Source: Campylobacter lari subsp. concheus | GTDB lineage: Bacteria; Campylobacterota; Campylobacteria; Campylobacterales; Campylobacteraceae | DNA length: 64,000 nucleotides | Assembly (NCBI RefSeq): GCF_008245025.1 | Contig: NZ_CP043426.1 | Span: 1,054,001-1,118,000 of the forward strand | Direction: 5' to 3' | Shown here: positions 47,690 through 56,704 of the stretch, in pieces | How positions within the stretch are numbered: position 1 is the first letter of the stretch | Layout: each line of letters opens with the position of its first letter | Made by a program: the position numbers and the translations under genes | The notes under the pieces: generated by a model | The model's database searches: none | What the model was told of the DNA's origin: nothing | The model's input: the letters and a program-made list of their open reading frames with translations, nothing else

Positions 47690-48543
47690 AAAACCTCTTT
47701 TTGAATTTTTTCTACATATTTTTCTCTTAGCTTTTGGGTATAAAAGCCTACTTTACCATCATTAATTACCTTGCTATCTGCTTTTATAACACCCAAAATC
47801 AAAAAAGTAGCTGCAGAAATAAATACCTCATCAGCCTCATATACTTCTTTCATACTAAAAGCCCTTTGATCTACTTTAAGATCAAGTTCTTTGGCAAATT
47901 TCAAGATATTTTTACGGCGAATTCCCGGTAAGATTTCATTAGAAAATGGCTTAGTGATTAAAGTTTTATCTTTTATAATAAAAGCTGAACTACTAGAAGC
48001 TTCTGTCACCAAAGCATTTTCTACCATAAAAGCTTCAAAAACCTTAGCTTTTATAGCTTCTTCTTTTGCAAGACATTGAGCTAATAAAGAAATTGATTTT
48101 ATATCCCTTCTTTTCCACCTTAAATCAGCTGTTGAAATAATACTTACCCCGTTTTTAGCATACTCATGCTCAATCACCTTACACTCAAAAGCAAAAGCCA
48201 TAATAGTAGGTTTTAATCCTTTTAAAAGAGCAAAATTTCTACTAGCAACCCCTCTAGTAACTTGCATATAAAGCCCGCCCTCTTTAAGAGAGTTTTTAAT
48301 GATTAATTGCTCTAAAATATTTTCAAATTCTTCTTTTGTATAAGGAATTTGCAGTTCAATTTGAGCCAAACTACGCTCAAAGCGCTCCCAAAATTCTTCT
48401 TTATCAGCTATTTTTGCATTTACTACAGGAACTACTTCATAAATTCCATCCCCAAAGATAAAACCTCTATCAAAAATACTCACTTTAGCTTCACTAGCTT
48501 TTACAAACTCATCATTTAAAAATACCACTTCCATTTCTTGCAT
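47686..48543 (-). CDS. dat: Class IV PLP aminotransferase, probably D-amino-acid transaminase
   Basis: The 285-residue fold-type IV enzyme has the PLP lysine in R-W-K-R-R-D-I-K-S near residue 146 and F-I-F-G-D-G-I-Y-E-V near 30, the latter typical of D-alanine transaminase. The C-terminal E-V-F-I-S-A-A-T element is the phosphate loop. It could supply D-Ala or D-Glu for peptidoglycan; an L-specific branched-chain enzyme is less likely from the length and the G-I-Y-E motif. Confidence 0.85.
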   Translation of the reverse strand: MQEMEVVFLNDEFVKASEAKVSIFDRGFIFGDGIYEVVPVVNAKIADKEEFWERFERSLAQIELQIPYTKEEFENILEQLIIKNSLKEGGLYMQVTRGVASRNFALLKGLKPTIMAFAFECKVIEHEYAKNGVSIISTADLRWKRRDIKSISLLAQCLAKEEAIKAKVFEAFMVENALVTEASSSSAFIIKDKTLITKPFSNEILPGIRRKNILKFAKELDLKVDQRAFSMKEVYEADEVFISAATFLILGVIKADSKVINDGKVGFYTQKLREKYVEKIQKEVF

Positions 48544-48554
48544 AAATCCTCCTT

Positions 48555-49532
48555 TTAATCAAATAAATCAACAATATCTTTTGGCAAATCAAGCTGATTA
48601 GAATAATAAAAATACTTAGCTAAAACTAAAATTCCTATATAAAATTCTATCTTTTCATCCAAAAATTGCTCTATATAAGCATGAGCATTTTGTATGATTT
48701 CTTTTGCTCTATGTGGGTTAGCCAAATAATAATCAAGCAAAGCTTCTACGTTTTCATAATCATCATCAATCAAAGCAAAATGCTCATTTGGAACTAGCTT
48801 TCCTTCCATAAACCAAGTTTCATAACGCATTTTTGGTGCCAAAACTAAAGAATTTGTTTTCATCGCCCACTTTAAGTTGCTTGCTACGTCATTGCCTTCT
48901 AATGAAAGTAAAAATTTAAACTGAGTTTGATAGACTCTACTGATTTTAAAATTTAATTTTTTAATCCATTTTTCAGCTTGAATTTTTCTACCACCAACAT
49001 GGGCAATATCGCAACGAGGATTATCAAAATACTTTTCAAAAAATTTAATACGATGAGGCTGATAAATCGCACCTCTAAAAAAAAGTAAGTCTTTTTTATC
49101 TTCAAATTGATTTTTATCCTGTATAAAATCAAAATGTCTGTTTTTATCTAATTTTAAAATGATGTTATTAAAACCATTTTCAATCGGTCTTGATTTAGCT
49201 ATGCTTGGATATTTAAGATTATAACTAATATCCCCAAAACCTTTAACCCACAAAAAATCATCATTAAAGTACTTACTGATTGCATAGGCATCATAAGCAT
49301 AAGAAGTTTTTTTAAAAGGAAATTTTCCTATTTTTTCATAATTTTCAAATTTCTTTATATCAAAAAAATCATTTTGCAGATTATAATAATTCAAACGAGT
49401 AATAATATTATCTATATTTTTTAGTTTTAAAATTTCTTTTAAAATATTTTGTAATTGATTTTGATAAATTTTTCTAGGTATAAAACTTTTAGCTATGCCT
49501 TTTACATTCATCATAAATCTAGAATCTGCCAT
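48555..49532 (-). CDS. GT90-like (LpsA/CAP10-type) glycosyltransferase
   Basis: The 325-residue cytosolic protein has the family features: F-R-G-A (about 172) for nucleotide-sugar binding, and K-F-L-L-S-L-E-G-N-D-V-A-S-N-L-K-W (about 225-240), followed by a C-terminal helix pair. These proteins add sugars to lipooligosaccharide in Haemophilus and Pasteurella. The acceptor here is unknown. It follows the aminotransferase by 11 bases and may share its transcript. Confidence 0.82.
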   Translation of the reverse strand: MADSRFMMNVKGIAKSFIPRKIYQNQLQNILKEILKLKNIDNIITRLNYYNLQNDFFDIKKFENYEKIGKFPFKKTSYAYDAYAISKYFNDDFLWVKGFGDISYNLKYPSIAKSRPIENGFNNIILKLDKNRHFDFIQDKNQFEDKKDLLFFRGAIYQPHRIKFFEKYFDNPRCDIAHVGGRKIQAEKWIKKLNFKISRVYQTQFKFLLSLEGNDVASNLKWAMKTNSLVLAPKMRYETWFMEGKLVPNEHFALIDDDYENVEALLDYYLANPHRAKEIIQNAHAYIEQFLDEKIEFYIGILVLAKYFYYSNQLDLPKDIVDLFD

Positions 49533-49661
49533 TTTTCTTCCATTTTGATACTAAAATAATATAAATTTTAACACAAGATTTCATTTACAAGACTTAAAAT
49601 TTAGTTTAATTAAAAACAAAAATGTTAAAATCACAAAAATCACATACTAATTGGGTAAAAA

Positions 49662-50153
49662 ATGAAAATACAAGAATTTATTTTAAACTTTATTTTTAAA
49701 GTTTCAAACCAACCTGTTAATTTAAAAGATTTACTAGAAGCAAACACCTTACTTAATGAAGGTATGATGGTAGATCCTGCGAAATTAAATTTTAAATTTA
49801 AAGTGTTTAATTCTTATCTTATTTATGCATTTTTTTGCATAGCTATTTTAGTTCCTATGCTTATCATTAGTCATTATTTTTTGACAATTATTGATTTTCA
49901 TATTAGTATTTTAAGTGCTGTTTTTGTAACCGCTTGTGTTTTTATTGGTTATGATATTTTTAAAATTTACACTAGAAAAGTAATAAGCAAAAGATTATTA
50001 AAAAAAGCTTGGGCTTTGCATTTTCCATATTTTGCTTATGAAAAATATTCAAAAATAGCAGAAAATATTTACAACCAAGCCATTAAAGAAGAAATCCCAA
50101 AAAATCAACTCGAGCAATATGTTTTAGAAAAAATCATTCAAACACAAGATTAA
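49662..50153 (+). CDS. Membrane protein of unknown function
   Basis: The 163-residue protein has two hydrophobic helices (about residues 50-75 and 82-108) and cytosolic ends. I do not recognise a family. Position next to the FtsL-like gene and rsmH matches a C. jejuni hypothetical gene (Cj0691, from memory). It converges with the FtsL-like gene and overlaps its end by 4 bp. Confidence 0.7.
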   Translation: MKIQEFILNFIFKVSNQPVNLKDLLEANTLLNEGMMVDPAKLNFKFKVFNSYLIYAFFCIAILVPMLIISHYFLTIIDFHISILSAVFVTACVFIGYDIFKIYTRKVISKRLLKKAWALHFPYFAYEKYSKIAENIYNQAIKEEIPKNQLEQYVLEKIIQTQD

Positions 50154-51070
50154 TCTAAAAAGTCTAAAACTTGATTTTGAAAATATAGCGCCTCAAGCTG
50201 TCTTTGAAGCTCTTTGTTTTCTTCATCTAAAACAAGTTCTTGCGATCTTAGATCTGCTATATCTCTACTTACATAGTAAATTTGATTTCTAATATAAATT
50301 TGCGGGAAAAATATCAATAAAGCAAATACTATCATCAAACCCGCATATATTAAATTTTTAGGGGTTAAATTTTTATTTTCCTCACTTACTATGCTATCTA
50401 AAAGTTCGTATTTATCTTCTTGGTTATACTCTTGGTTTTCTTCAAGTCTTACTTTTTCTTCTAAAATTTTTTGTTCTTGTTTGGCTAGTTTTTCTTTTTC
50501 TTTTAATTCCTCTTGAGCTTTTCTTAATTTTTCTTGTTCGATTTTTTTTTGCTCTTTTAATTCTTGTTTGAGTTTAGCTTTTTCTTTTCTTTTTTCTTTT
50601 AAATCTTGAAATTTTGAAGCGACAAAAACATTGCTTTGAGTAAGAATTTTAGATATTTGAATAGAATCTTTATTTTCTTGCTTTTTTTCTATTTTTCTTA
50701 CTTCTTGTGTTGACTTGTTACTTTTAAGCGTTTTAGAATTTGCAATATTTTTTTTATCGAATTTTTCTTTTTGCTTTTTGAAAAAATTAAGTTGTAATTT
50801 AAAAGGCTTTTTTTCTTCTAATTTAACATTAATCAAATCTTCTTTTAAATAAATAGCAGATTGCTTCTTAGGTTTTTCTTCATATTCTTCATCAAAATCT
50901 GTAAATTTAGGTCTTTTTTTACGTTGTATTCTATTTTTTAGTATACGGTCGCTTTCATTAAAATTTTGCTCATATTCTTCATAAGGCCTACCTTCTTTAA
51001 TAGCCCTAGAATATTTCAACATTTTTTCGCGTATATTTTGTTTTTCTTTTAAAAAATCATCTTCAACCAT
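50150..51070 (-). CDS. FtsL/DivIC-like divisome membrane protein with long cytosolic coiled coil
   Basis: The 306-residue protein has a very charged N-terminal region rich in Lys, Glu and Gln that forms a coiled coil (about residues 20-225). One membrane helix follows near 243-262, then a short periplasmic coiled coil (R-D-I-A-D-L-R-S-Q-E-L, then E-E-N-K-E-L-Q). This end and its place right after rsmH match FtsL. The long cytosolic part is far beyond normal FtsL (about 100-120 residues). Identity is inferred from topology and context. Confidence 0.6.
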   Translation of the reverse strand: MVEDDFLKEKQNIREKMLKYSRAIKEGRPYEEYEQNFNESDRILKNRIQRKKRPKFTDFDEEYEEKPKKQSAIYLKEDLINVKLEEKKPFKLQLNFFKKQKEKFDKKNIANSKTLKSNKSTQEVRKIEKKQENKDSIQISKILTQSNVFVASKFQDLKEKRKEKAKLKQELKEQKKIEQEKLRKAQEELKEKEKLAKQEQKILEEKVRLEENQEYNQEDKYELLDSIVSEENKNLTPKNLIYAGLMIVFALLIFFPQIYIRNQIYYVSRDIADLRSQELVLDEENKELQRQLEALYFQNQVLDFLD

Positions 51071-51073
51071 TAT

Positions 51074-51991
51074 TTACCTAAAATAAAAAATTCTCATTTT
51101 TGCACAACTTGATCTGCTATTATAGCTTATTTCTTCTTTGGAGGCACTTATGGCTTTTTTACTTAAAATTTTACCAAGACTATGTCCTTTATCACATTCA
51201 CATTTTATAGCTCTTTCATCACAAATACAGTCTTTTTCCCATCTTTTAAAAGTATTTTTTACTATCCTATCTTCTAAAGAATGAAAACTAATAATAGCTA
51301 ATTTACAATCTTTTAATTTTGCTTTTTCTATATTTTCAAGCAAGGATTTTAATTCGCCAAGTTCATTATTTACTTCTATGCGTAAAGCCTGAAATACAAG
51401 TAAAGCTAAAGACACATTGCGTCCTTTTAGCTTAGCATTTCCTATGATCTGACTTAATTCTTTTGCACTTGTAATCTCTTTTTGACTTCTTGCATTGATG
51501 ATTTTTTGAGCAAGCATTGAAGCAACCGGTGTTAAATCTCCATAGTCTTTAAAAATTTGCTCCAAGGCTTCCTTACTGTAAGAATTTACTACTTCTTTGG
51601 CGCTTAAAGGGTTATTTTGATCCATTCTCATATCTAAAAAATCAGAATTTAGTGAAAAACCTCTATCGTTTTTGTCAAGCTGCAAAGAAGATACACCTAT
51701 ATCAGCTAAAATTCCTCTTAAGTTTTGCGTTGGAATTTGAGTTAAAATATCTTTAAAACCTATATGATTAAAACTTATCCTATCTTGAAATTTTTTTAAA
51801 AATTCTTTAGAAAAATTTAAAGCTTCTAAATCTTTATCACAAGCAATTAATCTTAGTTTCTCATGAGCTTGCAATAATGCCTTAGAATGCCCTCCATAAC
51901 CCAAAGTACAATCTAAAAAATCTCCACTATCAAAATCACCAAAAACATCTAAAACTTCTTGCAGTAAAACAGGAATATGTGGACTTTGCAA
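51074..51991 (-). CDS. rsmH: 16S rRNA m4C1402 methyltransferase
   Basis: This 305-residue SAM methyltransferase begins H-I-P-V-L-L-Q-E-V, has D-C-T-L-G-Y-G-G-H-S as the SAM loop near residue 27, and the family motifs D-I-G-V-S-S-L-Q-L-D and S-F-H-S-L-E-D-R. Length matches RsmH (MraW). It precedes the FtsL-like gene by three bases, the classic mraW-ftsL order. Confidence 0.96.
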   Translation of the reverse strand: MQSPHIPVLLQEVLDVFGDFDSGDFLDCTLGYGGHSKALLQAHEKLRLIACDKDLEALNFSKEFLKKFQDRISFNHIGFKDILTQIPTQNLRGILADIGVSSLQLDKNDRGFSLNSDFLDMRMDQNNPLSAKEVVNSYSKEALEQIFKDYGDLTPVASMLAQKIINARSQKEITSAKELSQIIGNAKLKGRNVSLALLVFQALRIEVNNELGELKSLLENIEKAKLKDCKLAIISFHSLEDRIVKNTFKRWEKDCICDERAIKCECDKGHSLGKILSKKAISASKEEISYNSRSSCAKMRIFYFR

Positions 51992-52016
51992 AATAAACCT
52001 TTAAAATATTTTTTAG

Positions 52017-52022
52017 TATAAT
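52017..52022 (+). promoter_or_regulatory. -10 of the aldolase-like gene
   Basis: TATAAT 31 bases before the ATG at 52053. ACAAGG precedes the start. Confidence 0.5.
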
Positions 52023-52052
52023 ATCTTAGTTAAGTTTAAAACAAGGTTTTTA

Positions 52053-52631
52053 ATGAATAAAGAAAATATCATTTCTCAAATCAAAATACTTTCTACTTCA
52101 ATGTTTAAAAAAAATTTTTTTGGAATTTGCCACGGATCAGTTTCAGCAAAACTATCTCAAAGTTCTTTTATTATAAATAAAAATGACACTTTTTTAAATC
52201 AGCTAGATGAAAAAAGTTTAAGTATTTTAAAATTTGCAAAAGATTATAGCTGGGATGAGGCAAGTAGCGATAGTGAAATCCATAAAAGTATATATGAGAA
52301 TATACCTGAAGCTAAATTTATATGTTTTGCCTGTCCAACTTACACCTTATCTATGAGTTTAAATCATGACTTTATAACACCTCAAGATTATTTTGGTGAA
52401 ATTTTTCTAAAAGAAATTCAAGTTTATAATCCTAAAAATTATGAAGATTGGGAGGATAGATCACAAACTGAAATTTATCGTTATATGTTAGAACAAAAAC
52501 AAAATTTTGTTGTTGTAAAGGGTTATGGCATATTTGCCTATGGTAGAACAAGTTATGAATTAGGTAAAATTATAGATTTAATTGAAAATTCTTGCAAAAT
52601 TATCCATTTAGCGGAAACAAATTTATCATAA
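52053..52631 (+). CDS. Class II aldolase/adducin-fold protein without zinc ligands
   Basis: The 192-residue protein has the fold's markers: H-G-S-V-S-A-K near residue 27, the catalytic-site Glu75 in S-E-I-H-K-S-I-Y, and the closing G-Y-G-I-F-A-Y-G. The zinc histidines are gone: the H-T-H site reads F92-A-C94 and the third His position reads Tyr in K-G-Y-G. A normal zinc-dependent aldolase reaction is thus unlikely. It stands between rsmH and ppiD-ftsA-ftsZ, with its own promoter. Confidence 0.75.
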   Translation: MNKENIISQIKILSTSMFKKNFFGICHGSVSAKLSQSSFIINKNDTFLNQLDEKSLSILKFAKDYSWDEASSDSEIHKSIYENIPEAKFICFACPTYTLSMSLNHDFITPQDYFGEIFLKEIQVYNPKNYEDWEDRSQTEIYRYMLEQKQNFVVVKGYGIFAYGRTSYELGKIIDLIENSCKIIHLAETNLS

Positions 52632-52668
52632 TAATTTAAAATTAATCTTTTATTAATCACAAATTATT

Positions 52669-52674
52669 TATAAT
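52669..52674 (+). promoter_or_regulatory. -10 of the ppiD-ftsA-ftsZ operon
   Basis: TATAAT in an AT-rich gap, 37 bases before the ppiD ATG, which is preceded by TTGGGGT. Confidence 0.5.
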
Positions 52675-52710
52675 TTATAGTTTAATTTATTTAATCAGAT
52701 TGGGGTAAAA

Positions 52711-54189
52711 ATGCTCACTTGGATGCAGCATCATAAAAAATATTTAGTTGTAACTATTTGGATTAGTGTTATTGCTTTTGTTGGAGCAGGTTTTGTTGGT
52801 TGGGGGAGTTATGATTTTAACACCGATAGGTCAAATTCTGTTGCAAAAGTAGGCGATGAAAAAATAAGCTATGATGAGTTTAATCTTAAATATTCTCAAT
52901 TATTTAGCTATTATTCTCAGCTAAACAATGGCAATTATACACAAGAACAAGCACAAAAAGATGGCTTAGATACCCAAGCTATTAATGAACTTATACAAGA
53001 AAAACTACTACTTTCTTATGCTAAAACTTTGGGTTTAAATGTGAGCGAGGAAGAAATCGCTTATGATTTAGCACATCAAAAAATCTTTCATAATACTTCA
53101 GGTGTTTTTGACAAAAATTTATACTATAATCTGCTTGCAAGAAACAACTATACACCAAAAACTTATGAAAAAATCATTCACGATGAATTATTACTTAAAA
53201 AAATCAATACTATTTTAAATTTACAAATCAAACCAAATGAACTTGATATGTTTGGCGCAAGTTTTTTAATGCAAGATAGTTTAAAAGTTCAAGCTATAAA
53301 ACTTTATAACAAAAACATAACAATTGATGAAAAAGAGTTAAAACAAACTTGGGAGAAAAATAAAGAACTTTATAGAACGCAAAAAAGTTACGAGCTTGCA
53401 ACTTATTTTTTAAACCCCGATATAATCAAAGTTAACGACAAAGAAATCCAAACTTACTATGCAGAAAATAAAAATGATTATAAAGATTTTGCGGGGAAAA
53501 TTCTGAATCTAGAACAAAGTAAAGATAAAGTTATAAAAGATTTAAAACTTTCTAAACTTAAACTTAAAGCCAATGAAAGCTATGTGACTTTGAGAAAAAA
53601 CGAGCTTAGTTTTGATAAAAATATCACAATCAGCGATGCTGATATTTATTATCCTTTAGAAAATATACAAAAAGCTAAAGAAAATGATTTTATTAAGCCT
53701 TTTAAATTTGAAAATGGCTATATGATTGCAAAGCTTATAAAAATAAATCCTATACAAACTATGACTTTTGAGCAAGCTAAAAATGAAGTAAGTAAACTTT
53801 ACATTAAAGAAAAAACTAAAGCTTTATTAGAAGAAAAAGCAAAAATCGCCCTAGATAATTTCCAAGGCGTAGACATAGGTACTTATAGTCGTGACTCAAG
53901 TAAAAATGCAAAAGTGGGCAATATGATGGATGATACTGAATTTAGTGAGTTTTTAATGCATGTATTTGACTCAAATAAAGCTAAATCTTATATATTGTTT
54001 GATGATAAAGTAATAGTTTATGAGATCACAAAGCAAACTTTAGAAAATAAAAACAAAGAAGAAATTTATAAATTTATCATAGAACAAAGTGCTAAACAAA
54101 CTAAACAAGCTTTACTTAAGGAAGAATTATTAAAAAAACTTATAGAATTATATCCAATTCAACGCTATTATAAAGGAAATACAAATTGA
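52711..54189 (+). CDS. ppiD: PpiD-like periplasmic folding chaperone (SurA_N domain)
   Basis: The 492-residue protein has one N-terminal membrane anchor (about residues 13-33), a SurA_N-type chaperone region (about 35-230, including L-I-Q-E-K-L-L-L) and a C-terminal region with a weak parvulin-like part. Anchored chaperones of this type sit at the Sec exit and help outer-membrane proteins fold. The gene overlaps ftsA by 4 bp, as in C. jejuni. Confidence 0.87.
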   Translation: MLTWMQHHKKYLVVTIWISVIAFVGAGFVGWGSYDFNTDRSNSVAKVGDEKISYDEFNLKYSQLFSYYSQLNNGNYTQEQAQKDGLDTQAINELIQEKLLLSYAKTLGLNVSEEEIAYDLAHQKIFHNTSGVFDKNLYYNLLARNNYTPKTYEKIIHDELLLKKINTILNLQIKPNELDMFGASFLMQDSLKVQAIKLYNKNITIDEKELKQTWEKNKELYRTQKSYELATYFLNPDIIKVNDKEIQTYYAENKNDYKDFAGKILNLEQSKDKVIKDLKLSKLKLKANESYVTLRKNELSFDKNITISDADIYYPLENIQKAKENDFIKPFKFENGYMIAKLIKINPIQTMTFEQAKNEVSKLYIKEKTKALLEEKAKIALDNFQGVDIGTYSRDSSKNAKVGNMMDDTEFSEFLMHVFDSNKAKSYILFDDKVIVYEITKQTLENKNKEEIYKFIIEQSAKQTKQALLKEELLKKLIELYPIQRYYKGNTN

Positions 54190-55565
54190 ATATTTTAGGA
54201 ATTGATTTAGGCTCAATACAAACTTGCGCCATATTAGCACAAAAAAGCGAAGAAGGACTTAAAGTCATTGGTTTTGGAAAATCAAAATCAAATGGTATAA
54301 AAAAAGGAGCAATTACCAATATAGAACTTGCTTCAAAATCCATAGAAGAAGCAGTAGCTGATGCACAAATGATGTCAGGTGTGCACTATGATAAGGTAAT
54401 TGTATCTATTTCAGGTGCTTATGCAAAAAGCGTAGATAGTATAGGCGTAGTTAATATACCAAACCATGAAATAGGCATTAAAGAAATTCATAGAGCAGTA
54501 AGCACAGCAAAGCATACTGCAAATATACCTAGTGGATATGAAATCATTCATGTATTACCTTATAATTTTAAAGTAAATGATCTTGAACATGTAGAAGATC
54601 CTTTAGGAATGAGTGGAAATCGCCTTGAAGTTTCTACACATATTGTAATCTCACAAGAGGTGCATATTAAAAATCTAAAAAAAGCCGTGGAGCTTGCTGA
54701 TCTTAGAGTAGACAACATCGTTCTTTCAGGCTATGCTTCTTCTATTGCTTGTTTTGATGATAGTGAAAAAGAGTTGGGTGCTATTTTAATCGATATGGGT
54801 GGAGCAGTTTGCGATATGGTCATTCATGCGGGCAATTCTATACGCTATAACGAATGCTTACAAATTGGCTCTGTAAATATCACCAATGATTTATCTATAG
54901 CTTTACATACTCCACCAAAAGAAGCAGAAAAACTAAAATTAAATTATGCATCTTTAGTGCAGAATGAAAACTCAATTATACAAATTCCATACATGGGCGA
55001 TGAAAAAAGAAAAAATGAAGTTTCAGTAGAAGTCATATCTAATGTAATTTATGCAAGAATTGAAGAAACTATTATTATTTTAGCTAAAATGTTAAGTGAT
55101 AATGCTTGTGCAAATCAAGCAGGAGCAGGCATAGTATTAACAGGCGGAATGACAAAATTTGCAGGACTTGACAAGCTTGCTTCAGCTTATTTTGATAATA
55201 AAGCTGTTAGAATAGCGACTGCAAAAAAAGATACTATGGATGGTTTTAAAGAAATTTTTGAAGATGCAGAAAATAGTTGTGCTATAGGTCTTTGTTTGTA
55301 TGGTGGAGGACATTTTACTCCTTATGAATTAGATTCTAATGAGAAACTAAGATACAAAGGAGAGCCTGAGTTTATCAATAAACAGATCAAACAAAATCTT
55401 GCCATAGATGAACATGAAGAAGAAAATAAGGATTTTGAAGAAATTTTTCAAGATCAAAAAGAATTTGAAAATGAAAAAACAGAATTAATAAAAATAGAAA
55501 CAAAGAAAGATAAAAAAACGAATTTAATGCATAAATTTTGGAATAAACTAATAAACCAGTTCTAA
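54186..55565 (+). CDS. ftsA: Cell division protein FtsA
   Basis: The 459-residue actin-like protein has phosphate 1 motif L-G-I-D-L-G-S, phosphate 2 L-I-D-M-G-G-A and adenosine motif V-L-T-G-G-M-T. The end is basic and hydrophobic (F-W-N-K-L-I-N-Q-F), the membrane-binding helix that ties FtsZ to the membrane. An acidic linker of about 50 residues precedes that helix. The start is the TTG or ATG-like codon overlapping ppiD; the frame is certain from L-G-I-D-L-G. Confidence 0.95.
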   Translation: MNILGIDLGSIQTCAILAQKSEEGLKVIGFGKSKSNGIKKGAITNIELASKSIEEAVADAQMMSGVHYDKVIVSISGAYAKSVDSIGVVNIPNHEIGIKEIHRAVSTAKHTANIPSGYEIIHVLPYNFKVNDLEHVEDPLGMSGNRLEVSTHIVISQEVHIKNLKKAVELADLRVDNIVLSGYASSIACFDDSEKELGAILIDMGGAVCDMVIHAGNSIRYNECLQIGSVNITNDLSIALHTPPKEAEKLKLNYASLVQNENSIIQIPYMGDEKRKNEVSVEVISNVIYARIEETIIILAKMLSDNACANQAGAGIVLTGGMTKFAGLDKLASAYFDNKAVRIATAKKDTMDGFKEIFEDAENSCAIGLCLYGGGHFTPYELDSNEKLRYKGEPEFINKQIKQNLAIDEHEEENKDFEEIFQDQKEFENEKTELIKIETKKDKKTNLMHKFWNKLINQF

Positions 55566-55576
55566 TAGGAGACACA

Positions 55577-56683
55577 ATGAGCGAATATCTAGTGGAAGAA
55601 ATGCAACACGCAAAAGGTGCAAAAATAAAAGTCATAGGCTGCGGTGGCGGTGGCGGTAACATGATAGATCATATGGTAAATATGGGTTTACATGATCTTG
55701 ATCTTATTTCAGCTAATACTGATGCACAAGCCATAGCTAAATCTTTAGCAAAAACCAGAATTCAACTAGGTGAGAAAAAAACCAAAGGTTTGGGTGCTGG
55801 AATGCAACCAGAAATTGGAGCAGAAAGCGCAAGAGAAAGTTTTGAAGAAGTAAAAGCTGCTTTAAGTCAAAGTGACATAGTATTTATTTCAGCAGGACTT
55901 GGTGGTGGAACTGGTACAGGTGCAGCTCCTGTTGTAGCACAAGCTGCTAAAGAAGTAGGTGCGCTAACTGTTTCAGTTGTAACTATGCCTTTTGCATTTG
56001 AAGGGAAACAAAGAAAAAAATTAGCAGAAGCTGGTTTAGCTGAATTAAAAAAAGAAAGTGATTCTATTATTGTAATCCAAAACGAAAAACTTCTTAGTAT
56101 ACTCCCAAAAAAAGCAGGTATAAAAGAAGCATTTAAACTGGTTGATGATATTTTAGCTAGAGCTGTTAGGGGTATGGTGTCTATCCTTTTAGAAGATGGC
56201 GATATTAATGTTGACTTTGCTGATGTTAGAACTGTTATGAGCCACAGAGGTTTAGCTTTAATGGGTGTGGGTCATGGAGAAGGTGAAAATGCCATTATGG
56301 ATGCATTATCAAGCGCTATAGAATCTCCATTATTAGACGGTATGACTATGAAAGGCGTTAAAGGTGTAATCATCCACTATAAAATTGGACCTGAATGCTC
56401 ACTGATAGAAATTTCACAAGCCACTCAAAGCATTAGCGATATAGCAGATGAGAATGCAAAAGTAATCTTTGGTGCAACTACTGATGAGAGCATGGGTGAT
56501 CGTGTTGAAGTTACTATCATTGCTACAGGTTTTGAAGATAAAGCTGAAATAGAAAGTGCTAAAGAACAAGAAGAAAATAAAAAAAATAGCTATATGAATT
56601 TACGCAAAGCTAGCGGTGGATTTGATGAGGAAGTAATTTCTCAGCTTGATGTTCCTGCTTTCTTGCGTCGCCAAATGGATTAA
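55577..56683 (+). CDS. ftsZ: Cell division protein FtsZ
   Basis: The 368-residue tubulin-like GTPase has the GTP motif G-G-G-T-G-T-G near residue 115, the G-C-G-G-G-G-G loop near 22 and N-x-D-x-Q (N-T-D-A-Q). The C-terminal peptide D-V-P-A-F-L-R-R is intact and should bind FtsA. AGGAGA precedes the ATG. It follows ftsA by 11 bases. Confidence 0.98.
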   Translation: MSEYLVEEMQHAKGAKIKVIGCGGGGGNMIDHMVNMGLHDLDLISANTDAQAIAKSLAKTRIQLGEKKTKGLGAGMQPEIGAESARESFEEVKAALSQSDIVFISAGLGGGTGTGAAPVVAQAAKEVGALTVSVVTMPFAFEGKQRKKLAEAGLAELKKESDSIIVIQNEKLLSILPKKAGIKEAFKLVDDILARAVRGMVSILLEDGDINVDFADVRTVMSHRGLALMGVGHGEGENAIMDALSSAIESPLLDGMTMKGVKGVIIHYKIGPECSLIEISQATQSISDIADENAKVIFGATTDESMGDRVEVTIIATGFEDKAEIESAKEQEENKKNSYMNLRKASGGFDEEVISQLDVPAFLRRQMD

Positions 56684-56704
56684 TTTTTTAGTAAAAATCC
56701 TTAT

